64,000 nt of DNA from Phenylobacterium sp. (GTDB lineage Bacteria; Pseudomonadota; Alphaproteobacteria; Caulobacterales; Caulobacteraceae): the NCBI RefSeq assembly GCF_030698145.1, contig NZ_JAUYNW010000046.1:19979-83978 (forward strand), read 5' to 3'. Position 1 is the first letter of the stretch, and the number at the start of each line of letters is the position of its first letter. Positions 15,205 to 23,886 of the stretch are shown piece by piece. Made by a program: the position numbers and the translations under genes. A model generated the notes under the pieces. That model was not told where the DNA came from. It made no database searches and saw nothing but the letters and a program-made list of their open reading frames with translations.

Positions 15205-16707
15205 TTATTTCCCTTGGTTCGCGCCGCCGGCGATGTAGCCGACCGCAGCTTGCAGGATGCCGCTGTCCGTCAGACGGCGGGGATCAGTGTCGAAGGCCAG
15301 ACCTCTCTCGTCCGCCATCCTGTTGAACTCGGCGATCTCGTCGAGGTGATCGGCGGGCTTTAGGCCCCGTTCCGACAGCGCCTTGGACATCGACTTCAGG
15401 CCGCCGCGGATATCCATCTGCTCGCCGGCGGAATCCTTGATCGGATCGTTCGAACGACGCACCGGGAAGGCGTAGGTCGCCTTGACCTCCAGGAACCGCT
15501 TGTCGCCGGTTTCCAGGTACAGCCGGCGCATCCGGCGGGCGAAGGCCGGCGCGGCGACGAACGGGACCAAGATGTTCTGCTGCACATCGTCCAGGCGGGC
15601 GTGGAACGGGTTGGTCAGGGCGCGCAGGCTGGAATAGTTGGCCTCGCTCGGGTCACCCGTGAGCATGTGGTACGGGATCGTCGTCGCCGAGACGCCCATC
15701 AGTTCCTGTTTCATGAGCTGGGCGCCGCCAACGCTCGTATTGGGATTGAGAACGGTCGCGGTCTCGCCTGGGCGGGCGCGGAACACCATGCCGGGGCGAA
15801 GCGTGTCGGGCGATTTCGCCTCGCCCGGGGCCGGGATCGCCTGACTTGTCGTGTCGTCGAACGGGCTGGTTGGCGTTCCAGCTTCACCAGGCGTCAGGAC
15901 CAGGGCCAGGCAGGCGGCGACCTTTTCGCGCACGAGCTGAGCGTCGGCGCAATCGGCGACGTCCCGAAGCGTCGTGGCCACCGGCGCGAGCCAGGAGATG
16001 CCCCGGGTCTGGCCGGCGCGGCGCTCTTCGTAGACGTGGTCGACGTGCGCGGCTTCGAAACGGGTCGACTGGTTCGCGCGGAAGCCGATGTCGCCGGGAT
16101 GGCGGTCGAAAATCCAGTAGGCGATCCGGTCGCCGGCGGCGTCGAACTCGACGCCCTGGACGATCAGATTGGAGCCGGCGACGTCGCGGTTCTTCGTGTG
16201 GTCGAGGAAGGCGCCTTCCAGGACCTTGCAGCGGCCGTCCGGGCCTTTGGCGTCCGGTTGCCAGACGATCAGTGACTCGCCGCCGACCACCATCCCGCTG
16301 CAGGCCAGTTTCTGGACGCCATAGATGTCCTGGCGACCGTCGACTTTCGAGCCTGCGAACGCGTCCCATTCCTGCTGGGCGCGGGCCTGGACGCCCGGGT
16401 CTTCGTGGACGGCGCTGGCGGCGATCCCGTCGCCCACCAGGTGGGCGGTGAGCTGGATATCGATCGCCGCGGCGTGCTTGTTGTTGCGGACCAGGTCGAA
16501 ACCGCTGTTGCGGGACTTCTCGATCGCGCGGGCGCCCTCGCGGTCGGCGCTGGACGACGGGCGACGCCAATTCTGCGTCCGCCGGCCCGAGGTCGCGACC
16601 TCGTAGTCCCGCATCGCCCGCACCGCGATGCGTTCGGCGATCCGCCGACGCACCCGCGCGGGATCGAAGGGTTCGATAACCCGGTCCAGGACCTCGCCAA
16701 GCGTCAT
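15205..16707 (-). CDS. Portal protein (lambda family)
   Basis: A 500-aa portal protein forming the dodecameric channel at one capsid vertex. Family traits visible: RNSGFDLVRNNKHAAAIDIQL near residue 66, the pattern GESLIVWQP, HVDHVYEERRAGQTRGISWL (split around the conserved GQ-RG-PWL-like motif), and the C-terminal half with LMKQELMGVSATTIPYHMLT and SSLRALTNPFHARLD, all typical of lambda-type portals (PF05136). Length is normal. The gene lies between the gpW-like joiner and the protease/capsid gene, 3-4 nt from each, as in lambda-like head operons. Confidence 0.92.
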   Translation of the reverse strand: MTLGEVLDRVIEPFDPARVRRRIAERIAVRAMRDYEVATSGRRTQNWRRPSSSADREGARAIEKSRNSGFDLVRNNKHAAAIDIQLTAHLVGDGIAASAVHEDPGVQARAQQEWDAFAGSKVDGRQDIYGVQKLACSGMVVGGESLIVWQPDAKGPDGRCKVLEGAFLDHTKNRDVAGSNLIVQGVEFDAAGDRIAYWIFDRHPGDIGFRANQSTRFEAAHVDHVYEERRAGQTRGISWLAPVATTLRDVADCADAQLVREKVAACLALVLTPGEAGTPTSPFDDTTSQAIPAPGEAKSPDTLRPGMVFRARPGETATVLNPNTSVGGAQLMKQELMGVSATTIPYHMLTGDPSEANYSSLRALTNPFHARLDDVQQNILVPFVAAPAFARRMRRLYLETGDKRFLEVKATYAFPVRRSNDPIKDSAGEQMDIRGGLKSMSKALSERGLKPADHLDEIAEFNRMADERGLAFDTDPRRLTDSGILQAAVGYIAGGANQGK

Positions 16708-16710
16708 GGC

Positions 16711-16926
16711 CTAATCCCGGCTGTGCGCGGGCGCGCTGAAGCCGAACTGGCCTTGGCCCGAGGTCGACGCGGAGGCGGCCAGGTCGCGGAAGTGATCGAG
16801 GGCCGAGCGGATTTCCTTCACGCTCCGATAGGTCACGCGCTCGCCGTTCTGTTCGATCGTCAGTTCCCCGGACGCCAGCGCGTTCACCAGGCCGGAGATT
16901 TCGGTCGCGTAGTCGGGTGCGGGCAT
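16711..16926 (-). CDS. gpW-like head-tail joining protein
   Basis: A 71-aa protein (MPAPDYATEISGLVNALASG) with the segment NGERVTYRSVKEIRSAL, typical of small phage joining proteins in which a beta hairpin is followed by a helix. In lambda-like head operons, gpW lies between large terminase and portal, exactly as here. gpW binds the portal after packaging and forms the docking site for the next neck protein. Its ATG overlaps the terminase stop by one base (TGATG), so it is probably translated by re-initiation. Confidence 0.78.
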   Translation of the reverse strand: MPAPDYATEISGLVNALASGELTIEQNGERVTYRSVKEIRSALDHFRDLAASASTSGQGQFGFSAPAHSRD

Positions 16927-19082
16927 CAGCTAAGCCAGTCCTCTCGGGCAGGAATCCATGGGGTGGACGGCTCTGGCGCGCCCGCCGCCGGCGCAGGTGC
17001 GACGGCGAGCGCTGCCCCCGGATTGTCAGCCCTCGTGGGGAGAGGCTGCGTCACCGGGATCGGGTTGATCATCCGAGCGACCAGGTCGCCCTGCAGGGGG
17101 TCGGGCGAGGCGTAACGATCGGCCTGTAGGCCCATCCAGTCCGTCTCGGATCGGTTGTCCAAGGCCATCGCCTCGGCCGCGGCGCGGTTGTAGATGCGGC
17201 AGTCCAGCCAGTGGTTCTGACGGCCGCTCTCGACCTTCCACACCCGGCGAGGCTGACCGGCCTTCACTTCCACGACGCAGCTCTCGCTGGTCAGCATGTC
17301 GAAGTAGTCGGCGGTCGCGTGACGCCCGAAATGGATGCGACCGGGGAGACGTTCGGCCCGCTCGCCCTTCGCCTCTCGCTCGGCGAACTGGATCGAGGCG
17401 CGCAGGAACCCGAAGAAGCTGTATTTCGCGCCGTAGGTCCCGACGAAGTGGGCGTCCTCACCGGCCTTCTTCTTCCGGCGCTTCACCCGGTTCGATTTGC
17501 CCTGGTCGTAGTGGATGGGTTGGCTGCGGCCGAGGATCGGCAACGTCCAACCATCGCGGCCGAAGATCGGGAGCCGCTTGTGCGATCGGCGGCAGAACGC
17601 CTTGGCGGCTTCGGTGTTGTAGCCGGCGTCGACAACGATCTGATCGAAGCCGTAGGCCTTGCCACCCGGCAGTTCGAAGGTCCGCTTCGCATAGTCCTCG
17701 AGGACGGCCCAGGCGCCCTGGCTGGGGACGTCGGTTGGCCCGGGCAGGAAGCCGTTGTCGAGGCTCCAGTTCTCAAGCCCATAGGCCCATCCGAGGGCTT
17801 CGAAGTAGATCCCATCACCTTGGATGTCGCAGCCCAGCGTGAAGACGACCGGACCCCAGGGCAGTTGATGCTTGTCCCAGTCCTGAGAGCGAAGGACTTC
17901 CAGGCTCTCGGCCGGCGGCGCGTCGCCCTTCAGGGCGAAGACCTCGCCGAGCTGCAGGTTCGTCCAGGTCCGCAGCTTGTTGACGTCGCCCTGCGCGGCC
18001 ACAAAGCCCGTGCAGAGCGTCGCCCAGGTCATGAACGCCGTGATGATCCCGGTGATGTGGTAGCCGGGCTGGCGGCCCTTCACATCGCGCGCGCGGGCCT
18101 GCTGGAAGTCCTCTTCCGACATCACCCGCGGCGGCTTCTCGCCGTCGATCTCCACCGTCGGGACCCATCCGTCGGCGAGCGACATCAGGGCCTTTTCCCA
18201 GTGGGCGGCCGGATAGCCGCAGCAGGGCGATTTCAGGTGGACCTTGGCCGGCTCCCCGTCCGGCCACTTCAGGTCGTCCCACACCGGATCGAACCGGTCG
18301 CCGCACTGGCGGCACTTCAGGTAGAAGCGGCGTTGATCGCTGAGCCCGTAGGCCCGTTCGATCTTCGACGCGCCCTTGTTCGTCGGCGTGCTGATCTTCA
18401 GGCGCTTGGCGATGCCCTGGCGCGTGAAGGTCGTCAGGCGGGCGTCGACCATGCTTTCCGGCGAGCCCTGGTTGTCCAGGTCGTCGGGGAACTGGTCCAG
18501 GTCGTCTTCGATCGCGTAGCGGATCGAGTGCTGGCGAAGGGTGGCGGCGGAGTTCGCGCCGGCGATCAGCATCCAGCCGCCGCGCTTGAACCGCACCCGT
18601 AGCGCCGTGGTCCCGTTTCCCTCGCGGGAGCGCTTCGGCATGATCGAACCGCGGCGCTCCGGATTGAGTTGCGGCGTGGCCTCGACCATCGGCCAGAACT
18701 TCTCGGCCAGCCAATCCTTGGCCGCCGTGATCGTCGCCTGCACGTACATCAGCGGGCCGGGGGCGACGTCGCTGATGTAGCCGATCCAGTTTTCGGCGGT
18801 CACCGAGCCGCCCGACTGGGCGCATTTGATGATCGGGACTTCGCTCGTCGGATCGAAGGGCGAAAGCTTGTCGTGGATTTCGACCAGGTAGGGCGCGCGG
18901 GTCGCGTCGTACTTGCCGGGATACGGGCTGTCGTCGCCGAAGTGGCGGTGCTTGGCCGACCAGTCGGCGACGCTGATCCGGGGCGGCGGGCGGAGCGAGG
19001 CGGCGAAGGCCCGGTCGATGCGAGCGGCGTTCGCATCCAGGACCGGCTCCGCGTAGCCGAAGGGCCGGACGTGCATGTTCAC
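16926..19082 (-). CDS. Terminase large subunit (gpA family)
   Basis: A 718-aa packaging motor ATPase and nuclease. The N-terminal ATPase has a degenerate Walker A region (IIKCAQSGGSVTAENW, residues 84-99, as usual in the lambda gpA family) and an acidic Walker B (RYAIEDDLDQFPDDL, about residue 190). A zinc-ribbon-like segment follows (CRQCGDRF and CCGY). The C-terminal half carries the nuclease region (VFTLGCDIQGDGIYFEALGW, QIVVDAGYNTEAAKAF), whose aspartates are expected metal ligands. The gene follows a Nu1-like small terminase by 4 bp. gpA-type enzymes normally cut cos sites, so this phage probably has cohesive ends (inference). Palindrome copy e lies in codons 17-22. Confidence 0.93.
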   Translation of the reverse strand: MNMHVRPFGYAEPVLDANAARIDRAFAASLRPPPRISVADWSAKHRHFGDDSPYPGKYDATRAPYLVEIHDKLSPFDPTSEVPIIKCAQSGGSVTAENWIGYISDVAPGPLMYVQATITAAKDWLAEKFWPMVEATPQLNPERRGSIMPKRSREGNGTTALRVRFKRGGWMLIAGANSAATLRQHSIRYAIEDDLDQFPDDLDNQGSPESMVDARLTTFTRQGIAKRLKISTPTNKGASKIERAYGLSDQRRFYLKCRQCGDRFDPVWDDLKWPDGEPAKVHLKSPCCGYPAAHWEKALMSLADGWVPTVEIDGEKPPRVMSEEDFQQARARDVKGRQPGYHITGIITAFMTWATLCTGFVAAQGDVNKLRTWTNLQLGEVFALKGDAPPAESLEVLRSQDWDKHQLPWGPVVFTLGCDIQGDGIYFEALGWAYGLENWSLDNGFLPGPTDVPSQGAWAVLEDYAKRTFELPGGKAYGFDQIVVDAGYNTEAAKAFCRRSHKRLPIFGRDGWTLPILGRSQPIHYDQGKSNRVKRRKKKAGEDAHFVGTYGAKYSFFGFLRASIQFAEREAKGERAERLPGRIHFGRHATADYFDMLTSESCVVEVKAGQPRRVWKVESGRQNHWLDCRIYNRAAAEAMALDNRSETDWMGLQADRYASPDPLQGDLVARMINPIPVTQPLPTRADNPGAALAVAPAPAAGAPEPSTPWIPAREDWLS
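19019..19035. repeat. Dispersed 17-bp palindrome, copy e
   Basis: TGCGAGCGGCGTTCGCA, one mismatch from perfect (T instead of C in the plus-strand right arm, which is the left arm on the coding strand). It lies 47-63 nt inside the large terminase gene and encodes ANAAR. Confidence 0.88.
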
Positions 19083-19086
19083 GCGG

Positions 19087-19695
19087 TCAGTCCTCCGGGG
19101 GTTCGTCCTCTTCGTCGTCCAGCGACGCCAAGGTGTGGTCGGCTTCGCGTTCGGCCCGGGCCTGGTCGTCGATGTCGGCGGCGAGCTGGTCGAACATCGC
19201 GTCGAAGGCCTCGCCCAGGATGGAGATGATCGTCCGAGGCTCAGTCTCGGCCGCCAGGCGCTCGGCGTGCTGCCGGACCAGGGCCAGGGTCCGCTCCCTC
19301 ACCAGGCGGGCCATGTCGCCGGCCCGGCGTTCGTACTCGGCCAGCGGGACCAGATTGCCCAGAAGCTGTTCGGTCTCGATCCGGCGGCGGCGAGTCCGCT
19401 GCTGCATCTCGTCGAGGCGGGCGGCCTCGATCGCGGTCGGCGCCGGCGGCGCCCTGGTCGTCTCCGGCTGGGCCGCCGAGGCCTCGCCCTGATCTGACGT
19501 GCGAGGCCGTCCCCGCGTCGGGTCGATCGTGCCCCGGACCAGCAGGTCCGACTTCTCGGCGTCGACCAGTTGCTTGCCCGGGCGGGCGGGATCGGGCGCG
19601 AAGACCAGCAGGCCCTTCGCCTTCCAGTTCGAGACCGCCGGCTTTCCCACCTGGTGGCGGGCGGCGAACTCCGTCTGGCTCATCAGAAGGGCCAT
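19087..19695 (-). CDS. Terminase small subunit (Nu1-like)
   Basis: A 202-aa protein with an N-terminal winged-helix/HTH (MSQTEFAARHQVGKPAVSNW, from the internal Met at residue 5) followed by KGLLVFAPDP and a VDAEKSD segment, like the DNA-binding domain of lambda Nu1 and related small terminases. Residues 60-90 are a linker. The rest is helical (DEMQQRTRRRRIETEQLLGN, MARLVRERTLALVRQHAERL), likely the oligomerisation and large-subunit-binding part, and the tail is strongly acidic (LDDEEDEPPED). It binds the packaging site and recruits the large subunit. The start may be at 19695 or 19683. Confidence 0.85.
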   Translation of the reverse strand: MALLMSQTEFAARHQVGKPAVSNWKAKGLLVFAPDPARPGKQLVDAEKSDLLVRGTIDPTRGRPRTSDQGEASAAQPETTRAPPAPTAIEAARLDEMQQRTRRRRIETEQLLGNLVPLAEYERRAGDMARLVRERTLALVRQHAERLAAETEPRTIISILGEAFDAMFDQLAADIDDQARAEREADHTLASLDDEEDEPPED

Positions 19696-19931
19696 GGTTC
19701 ACCGAGTTCAAATTGAATTCAGGGCCGGAACTAACGGACTTTCGCGCTCAGCCCCACCGCATAGGGGGCCGCCCCCCTGGGGAGGACCCGCGACCCCTCG
19801 CCGAGGGCGGCGGGTCGCGACGGCTCCTTGCTGGGCAAGGGTTTGATGTGAGGTGAGGGCCAATGGAAAGCCCGCCTCGGCGGGGCCGGGCGGGCTTCAG
19901 TCGCAAGTTCAGCGGTGTCCTTTGTATGAAC
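19696..19931. other. Structured noncoding gap upstream of small terminase; candidate packaging (cos) region
   Basis: No gene is seen in these 236 bp. Next to the terminase start is an AT-rich stretch (GAGTTCAAATTGAATTCAGG). At 19789-19796 and 19812-19819 the arms CGCGACCC/GGGTCGCG form an 8-bp stem enclosing a second small hairpin (CCTCG-C-CGAGG). In lambda the cos site lies just upstream of the small terminase gene, the same relative place. The terminase type fits cos cutting, but no nick site can be read directly. Confidence 0.4.
19868..19897 (-). terminator. Hairpin terminator candidate downstream of the 236-aa regulator gene
   Basis: AAGCCCGCC (19868-19876) pairs perfectly with GGCGGGCTT (19889-19897) around a 12-base loop. 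On the minus strand the stem ends in a short U run (CUUUCC). It would end transcription from the gene stopping at 19932 before the packaging genes. Confidence 0.6.
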
Positions 19932-20642
19932 TTAATGGCCTGCGATTCGCAAGGCCTGAACGATGGCGTCGAGAGCCCGGACCAAGGCGGCCCGGTAGGC
20001 CTCCCTCGCGTGGCCGCTGCTGCCGGCGATCTCGCGCACCGTGCGGCCCTCTCCGGCGATCATCCGCAGGGCATGCAGCTCGCGCCCATCGACCATCGCA
20101 GCATTCACCGCGCGCTCCATCTGGTTGAGCCGGGCCAGGATGTAGACCCGATGCAGCTCAGCGGCACTGCGCTGGACGATCACCGACGATGTCACCTTCC
20201 GACCGCCGCCGCCCTGCCCTGCATTGCCCAGGCCGCTGGCCAGGCCGCCAGCCTGGGCTTCGTAGCAGAGCCGGAAGGCCAGCCCGCCCTTGGCCTGGTC
20301 ATCGGTAAGACCCTTGGCCCGATGCAGCAGCGCCAGGCCATCGCGGTTCCTGATCCGAATACGTCCATCCACCACCTCAACGCCGAACTCTTCGGCCACG
20401 GCCTGCCGAGGGTCGAGGGGGCCAACCTCACCCACGGCGTCCTCCCGTAGGGCTTGGGCCACCATGCCGGCCTGCCGATAGGCGACCTCATCCTGCTGGG
20501 CCACCCGGGCGGCCATGCCCTTCGGCTCAGCCTGGGCCTTCGCCGCTACGGTCACGGTCAGGCCAGCAGCTCTCGCCGGCTTGGGTACGCCCTTCAAAGC
20601 CAGGCGGCGCTTGCGGTTCGAGAGAGCGTGCGACTTACCCAT
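19932..20642 (-). CDS. Putative phage regulator with C-terminal helix-turn-helix (DUF6456-like)
   Basis: A 236-aa protein. The first 65 residues are basic and low complexity (MGKSHALSNRKRRLALKGVP). The C-terminal 130 residues have the layout of DUF6456-type regulators: LALLHRAKGLTDDQAKGGLA, a glycine-rich loop (GLGNAGQGGGGRK), then RELHALRMIAGEGRTVREIA followed by helices (REAYRAALVRALDAIVQAL) in which GEGRTVREIAG is the turn. It is flanked by the iteron-rich gap upstream and by a terminator downstream and precedes the packaging genes, the place of a late-gene activator or replication regulator. The family match is from memory and only moderate. Confidence 0.55.
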   Translation of the reverse strand: MGKSHALSNRKRRLALKGVPKPARAAGLTVTVAAKAQAEPKGMAARVAQQDEVAYRQAGMVAQALREDAVGEVGPLDPRQAVAEEFGVEVVDGRIRIRNRDGLALLHRAKGLTDDQAKGGLAFRLCYEAQAGGLASGLGNAGQGGGGRKVTSSVIVQRSAAELHRVYILARLNQMERAVNAAMVDGRELHALRMIAGEGRTVREIAGSSGHAREAYRAALVRALDAIVQALRIAGH

Positions 20643-20670
20643 GGTGGGCTCCGAAGGGCGATGGGACGAC

Positions 20671-20831
20671 CGTTCCGCGAGCGTTCCCGCTGCTGTTCCG
20701 GTCTATCTTTCTGAAAGTGTTAGGAAAAAGAGGTAGCGGAACGGTCGGAACGCATGGAACGCATTGCGCCTGTCCTGCGCCCGCTCGCTTGTGCAGGGGG
20801 CCTAGGTGCGTTCCGAGCGTTCCGGCGTTCC
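20671..20831. repeat. GGAACG iteron cluster, candidate replication origin or operator array
   Basis: The hexamer GGAACG and its complement CGTTCC recur in triplets: CGTTCC at 20671 and 20682 with TGTTCC at 20694; GGAACG at 20738, 20747 and 20756 (exactly 9 bp apart); CGTTCC at 20809, 20818 and 20826. Two further GGAACG copies (20871, 20883) lie in the 3' end of the neighbouring ATPase gene. The first two triplets are oppositely oriented around an A-rich stretch (20707-20733). This is the layout expected of iterons flanking an origin, and replication genes lie immediately beside it. Confidence 0.65.
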
Positions 20832-20842
20832 CAGCCGGCGGT

Positions 20843-22696
20843 TTAGTCAGGCCAATCAAGGTCTCCCCCCGGAACGCCAGTGGGAACGCCGCCGGAACCG
20901 GGCGTCACGACCCCGCGAAACGGCTTCTCAAACCAGGGGGTGAGGGGGATCGCGATGCCGCGCTGCTCCACCCCGACGCCGAAGCGCTGCTTCTTCGTGG
21001 CGGCCGTCTTGAACTCGGGTCCCAGGGCGTCGAGGTAGGACAGCGTCCGTCGCCAGTCCGCCCACCTGGTCTTCTCGAAAATCCGCTCCAGGAACGGGTG
21101 ATGGTTAGCGACGATGAGGAACGGCCCAGGCCGCCCCCTGACGTCGGTTTCCCAGATGCGCATCCCGAGGGTCTTCAGCAGCTCCTCGTATTCCCGCTCG
21201 TTGTTCTGCCAGCGCTGCAGCAGCTCCCCGATGGTCTGGCGCTTGTCGCGGACATGCAGGCCGGAGTCGGCCGCCATCAGGTGCGCCAGGCAGTCGGCCC
21301 CGGCGTTGGAGACGATCTCGCTGGACTCGCGCTGGACCAGGAGGGGCCGCCAGAAGTCCACCTGTTCGTCGGCCGTCTCCGGCGTCAGGGGATCATCGCT
21401 CAGCAGCAGCAGGCGCCCAGCGGCTAGCATGGAGATCAGATCGGCCGCCCGCGGCGACTCTCCGCTCCGCAGCAGGGCCGCCTTCACCTCCGCGACATCG
21501 GCCTTGTAGCGCCAGGCCCCGGCCAGCGCCCGGGCTAGCAGGGCCGGCGCCAGGGCATGCGCCTTCTCGATCGCTCCGGCTAGTTGGAGATCGGTGACCA
21601 ACTGCGGCTTGGCGACGTCCTTTTCGAGATCCGATCCGGAGAGCGGCAACAGCCGCACTTCTACAATCCGCGTGGCGTCGGCCGGCCCCAACCTTGGCGG
21701 ATTGATCGCCGCCAGCATGACGGCCCCCACGGCGGTCTGGGTGATCGACCCGCCGCCGATATCGCCCATCTTCCGTGTGCCGCCTGACCCCGTGGCCATC
21801 CGGCGAAGCATCTCCAGGGCGCGCTCCACCACGCCTGGCCCATGGGTCGACGGCGAGCCCTCAGCCTCGTCCAGCAGCACCGCGCGCGCCATTCCGGCCA
21901 GGTCGTTCCTGAGGCCCGCTTCCGTGAAGCTGTCGATCACCGGCCCGGCCTGGGCCGACAGCAGGGCTTGGGCGAACTCGACCAGGGTCGACTTCCCCGA
22001 TCCCTGGAGGGCATTGACCAGGAGGTGGCCCCGGAACGGCGCCACGGCGCCGAGTTGCGCCGCCATGACCCAACCGGCGGTAACGTCGGCCCCGGTCAGC
22101 CCATCTTCGCCTATGGGCTCGAAACGCCAGGAATCGAGCTGGTCCCGCGCCCACAGTCCGTCGGCGGCCGACGCCATGCCATCCGGCCGGGGGGCCGGGG
22201 GGCGCAGCCGATAGAGCGGCCCGCGTCGCTCCCGCAGCGCTTGGGCCACGGGCAGCTTCTCGACCTCGCCGGAGACCCTGTAGCGCCAGACCTCATCGCC
22301 GACGTGCAACACGATGCTGGTCGCGTCGCCGGGCCAAACGCCAAGCGAGCGGATCGGCCGGCTGGAGTCCCACAGGCCCGCCTCTCGGCACTTTCGCACG
22401 AACCACATGGCGGCGAAGTCGCGGACGAACTTGTCGTCTGGGTCGCGCCAGTTGACCAGGAAGGCGGCCCCCGCTTGGCAGGCGAAGATATCCGTCTTCA
22501 GCATGGTCCCGATCTTGGCGGCCAGCTCCTTCCGGATTTCGCCCTCCGGCATGGCGAACACCACGCGCGGCCCTTCGAACCCCAAAGGGACGACCGGGCA
22601 TTCCTTGACGTCGGGATTGGGGAAGACGCCCAGCTTCTTTTCCGCTGCTGCGTCTTCGCCCCCGGCCACCTGGTCATAGTCATCGAACCCACTCAC
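20843..22696 (-). CDS. Phage replication P-loop ATPase (helicase-like)
   Basis: A cytoplasmic ATPase, 617 aa from the GTG at 22696, which overlaps the primase stop as GTGA; a GTG at 22705 would add three residues. Walker A is NALQGSGKST (residues 228-237), Walker B is AVLLDEAEG (272-280), and a sensor-1-like segment AVMLAAINPPRLG follows. The first 200 residues (WRDPDDKFVRDFAAMWFVRK, VWRYRVSGEVEKLPVAQAL) resemble no catalytic family I know but are typical of helicase loaders or DUF927-like replication ATPases. Directly downstream of the primase gene, it most likely unwinds or remodels DNA at the phage origin. Its last codons contain two iteron copies (GVPTGVP). Confidence 0.78.
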   Translation of the reverse strand: MSGFDDYDQVAGGEDAAAEKKLGVFPNPDVKECPVVPLGFEGPRVVFAMPEGEIRKELAAKIGTMLKTDIFACQAGAAFLVNWRDPDDKFVRDFAAMWFVRKCREAGLWDSSRPIRSLGVWPGDATSIVLHVGDEVWRYRVSGEVEKLPVAQALRERRGPLYRLRPPAPRPDGMASAADGLWARDQLDSWRFEPIGEDGLTGADVTAGWVMAAQLGAVAPFRGHLLVNALQGSGKSTLVEFAQALLSAQAGPVIDSFTEAGLRNDLAGMARAVLLDEAEGSPSTHGPGVVERALEMLRRMATGSGGTRKMGDIGGGSITQTAVGAVMLAAINPPRLGPADATRIVEVRLLPLSGSDLEKDVAKPQLVTDLQLAGAIEKAHALAPALLARALAGAWRYKADVAEVKAALLRSGESPRAADLISMLAAGRLLLLSDDPLTPETADEQVDFWRPLLVQRESSEIVSNAGADCLAHLMAADSGLHVRDKRQTIGELLQRWQNNEREYEELLKTLGMRIWETDVRGRPGPFLIVANHHPFLERIFEKTRWADWRRTLSYLDALGPEFKTAATKKQRFGVGVEQRGIAIPLTPWFEKPFRGVVTPGSGGVPTGVPGGDLDWPD

Positions 22697-23886
22697 GCCC
22701 CACACCCCAGCGCCAGAACGCGGCGCAGTTCGTCGTTGAAATCAGACCCAGGAGGCGGGGCGATCGCCCGCGCCTTTGGCGCGCCGGCGGCGAGCCAGGC
22801 GGCCACGGCCAGTCGGCCGCACATCCTCGCGCGCTGTTCGGCGCCGAATTCGAACCAGCAGGTCCGCCCCCGCGCCGTTCGGCCCTTTACGCGGATCGCG
22901 CTCATGTCGCGATCGACGGCCACCAGGACTTCCGACCAGGGCGCGTCGGGCGGCGCCGGCCAGGTGAAAGCGGGGTTCGTCGGGTCACCTTTGGGATTGA
23001 AGGGATCGATACGCCCCTCTTCGTCGCGCTCCACCCCGCCCTGGAGGCGATTGAGCGATAGGGCCGCACAGGCCCTCAGGGGCAACCCCTTGCCCAGGCC
23101 CAGGGTCACCACGGCCAGCGTGGTCTCGATCCCCTCCCCGGTGACCAGGTCTCCCTCTCCGGACGGCCCGATCAGCCAGGCGCCGCCGGGGCGGCCTTCC
23201 GCGTCGGCCTGAGGACCCCACATGCGCTTCGCCGGCGACAGCGGCGCCTTCAGGCCCTCCAGCGTCAGATAGGTCGCGTGGACGCCCCCGGTCGGCCCTG
23301 AGTCCGTCTCCACCCGCGCCAGCATCGCTGGGGCCGTTACCCAGGCCCGCGCCTCGTCATCCCAGCCCCATTTGGCCCGGGGATGGAAACGCAGGCGCTC
23401 GCCGACCATGGCGACCACTTCGGCGGCGATCCCGCGCCGGCGCAGGTAGCGTTCGGCCAGAGTGCCGCGGATCGACGAATGGGCGCCGTTCCACAGCTCC
23501 AGCGCCACCCGATCGGAAACGGACGGCCCCTGGGGTTCCGGGCGCGTTTCCCGCACCGGCCTGGGCGTGCTGCGGTACTCGCCGCCCACCAGGCGTCGCG
23601 CGGCCTCCAGCGGGCTCCCGCCTCCCAGGGCGCGCTCCAGGTCGACGACGTCGCCGCGCAGGTCGCAGCCGCAGTAGGCCCGGAAGGTTTGCTTGTCGGC
23701 CCGCAACGCGAAGGGTCCGGACTTGGACTTCGAACCGGCCCCGCAGATCGGGCATGGGCCGCGCAGCTCGCGGCCGGCCCTCATCAACTTCACCCCGGCC
23801 TTGCTGGCCAGGTCCTCGATCGCCACGGCCCTGCGCGCAGCGTCGAAGATGGATTCCGTGCGAGCGCCGTTCGCATAGGCGGTCAT
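22693..23886 (-). CDS. Phage primase with zinc ribbon and TOPRIM domain
   Basis: A 397-aa DNA primase-type protein. The N-terminal zinc ribbon uses C45, C48 (CPICGAG), C72 and C74 (YCGC). The TOPRIM region follows at about residues 245-345: LVTGEGIETTLAVVTLGLG with the conserved Glu, and VLVAVDRDMS with the metal-binding DxD. The pattern PGSDFNDELRR at the C-terminus is common to phage and plasmid DUF7146/TOPRIM primases. It makes RNA primers for phage replication and probably acts with the downstream ATPase, with which it is translationally coupled. Palindrome copy f lies in codons 4-9 (ANGAR). Confidence 0.88.
   Translation of the reverse strand: MTAYANGARTESIFDAARRAVAIEDLASKAGVKLMRAGRELRGPCPICGAGSKSKSGPFALRADKQTFRAYCGCDLRGDVVDLERALGGGSPLEAARRLVGGEYRSTPRPVRETRPEPQGPSVSDRVALELWNGAHSSIRGTLAERYLRRRGIAAEVVAMVGERLRFHPRAKWGWDDEARAWVTAPAMLARVETDSGPTGGVHATYLTLEGLKAPLSPAKRMWGPQADAEGRPGGAWLIGPSGEGDLVTGEGIETTLAVVTLGLGKGLPLRACAALSLNRLQGGVERDEEGRIDPFNPKGDPTNPAFTWPAPPDAPWSEVLVAVDRDMSAIRVKGRTARGRTCWFEFGAEQRARMCGRLAVAAWLAAGAPKARAIAPPPGSDFNDELRRVLALGCGA
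23859..23875. repeat. Dispersed 17-bp palindrome, copy f
   Basis: TGCGAGCGCCGTTCGCA, one mismatch, at the same arm position as in copy e. It lies 11-27 nt inside the primase gene and encodes ANGAR. Confidence 0.88.

Noticed and set aside
13156..15363. A 735-codon plus-strand frame opposite protease/capsid
   Set aside because: Shadow of the capsid gene: composition is Arg/Ala/Gly-rich without domain signals, and it crosses the ends of three real genes.
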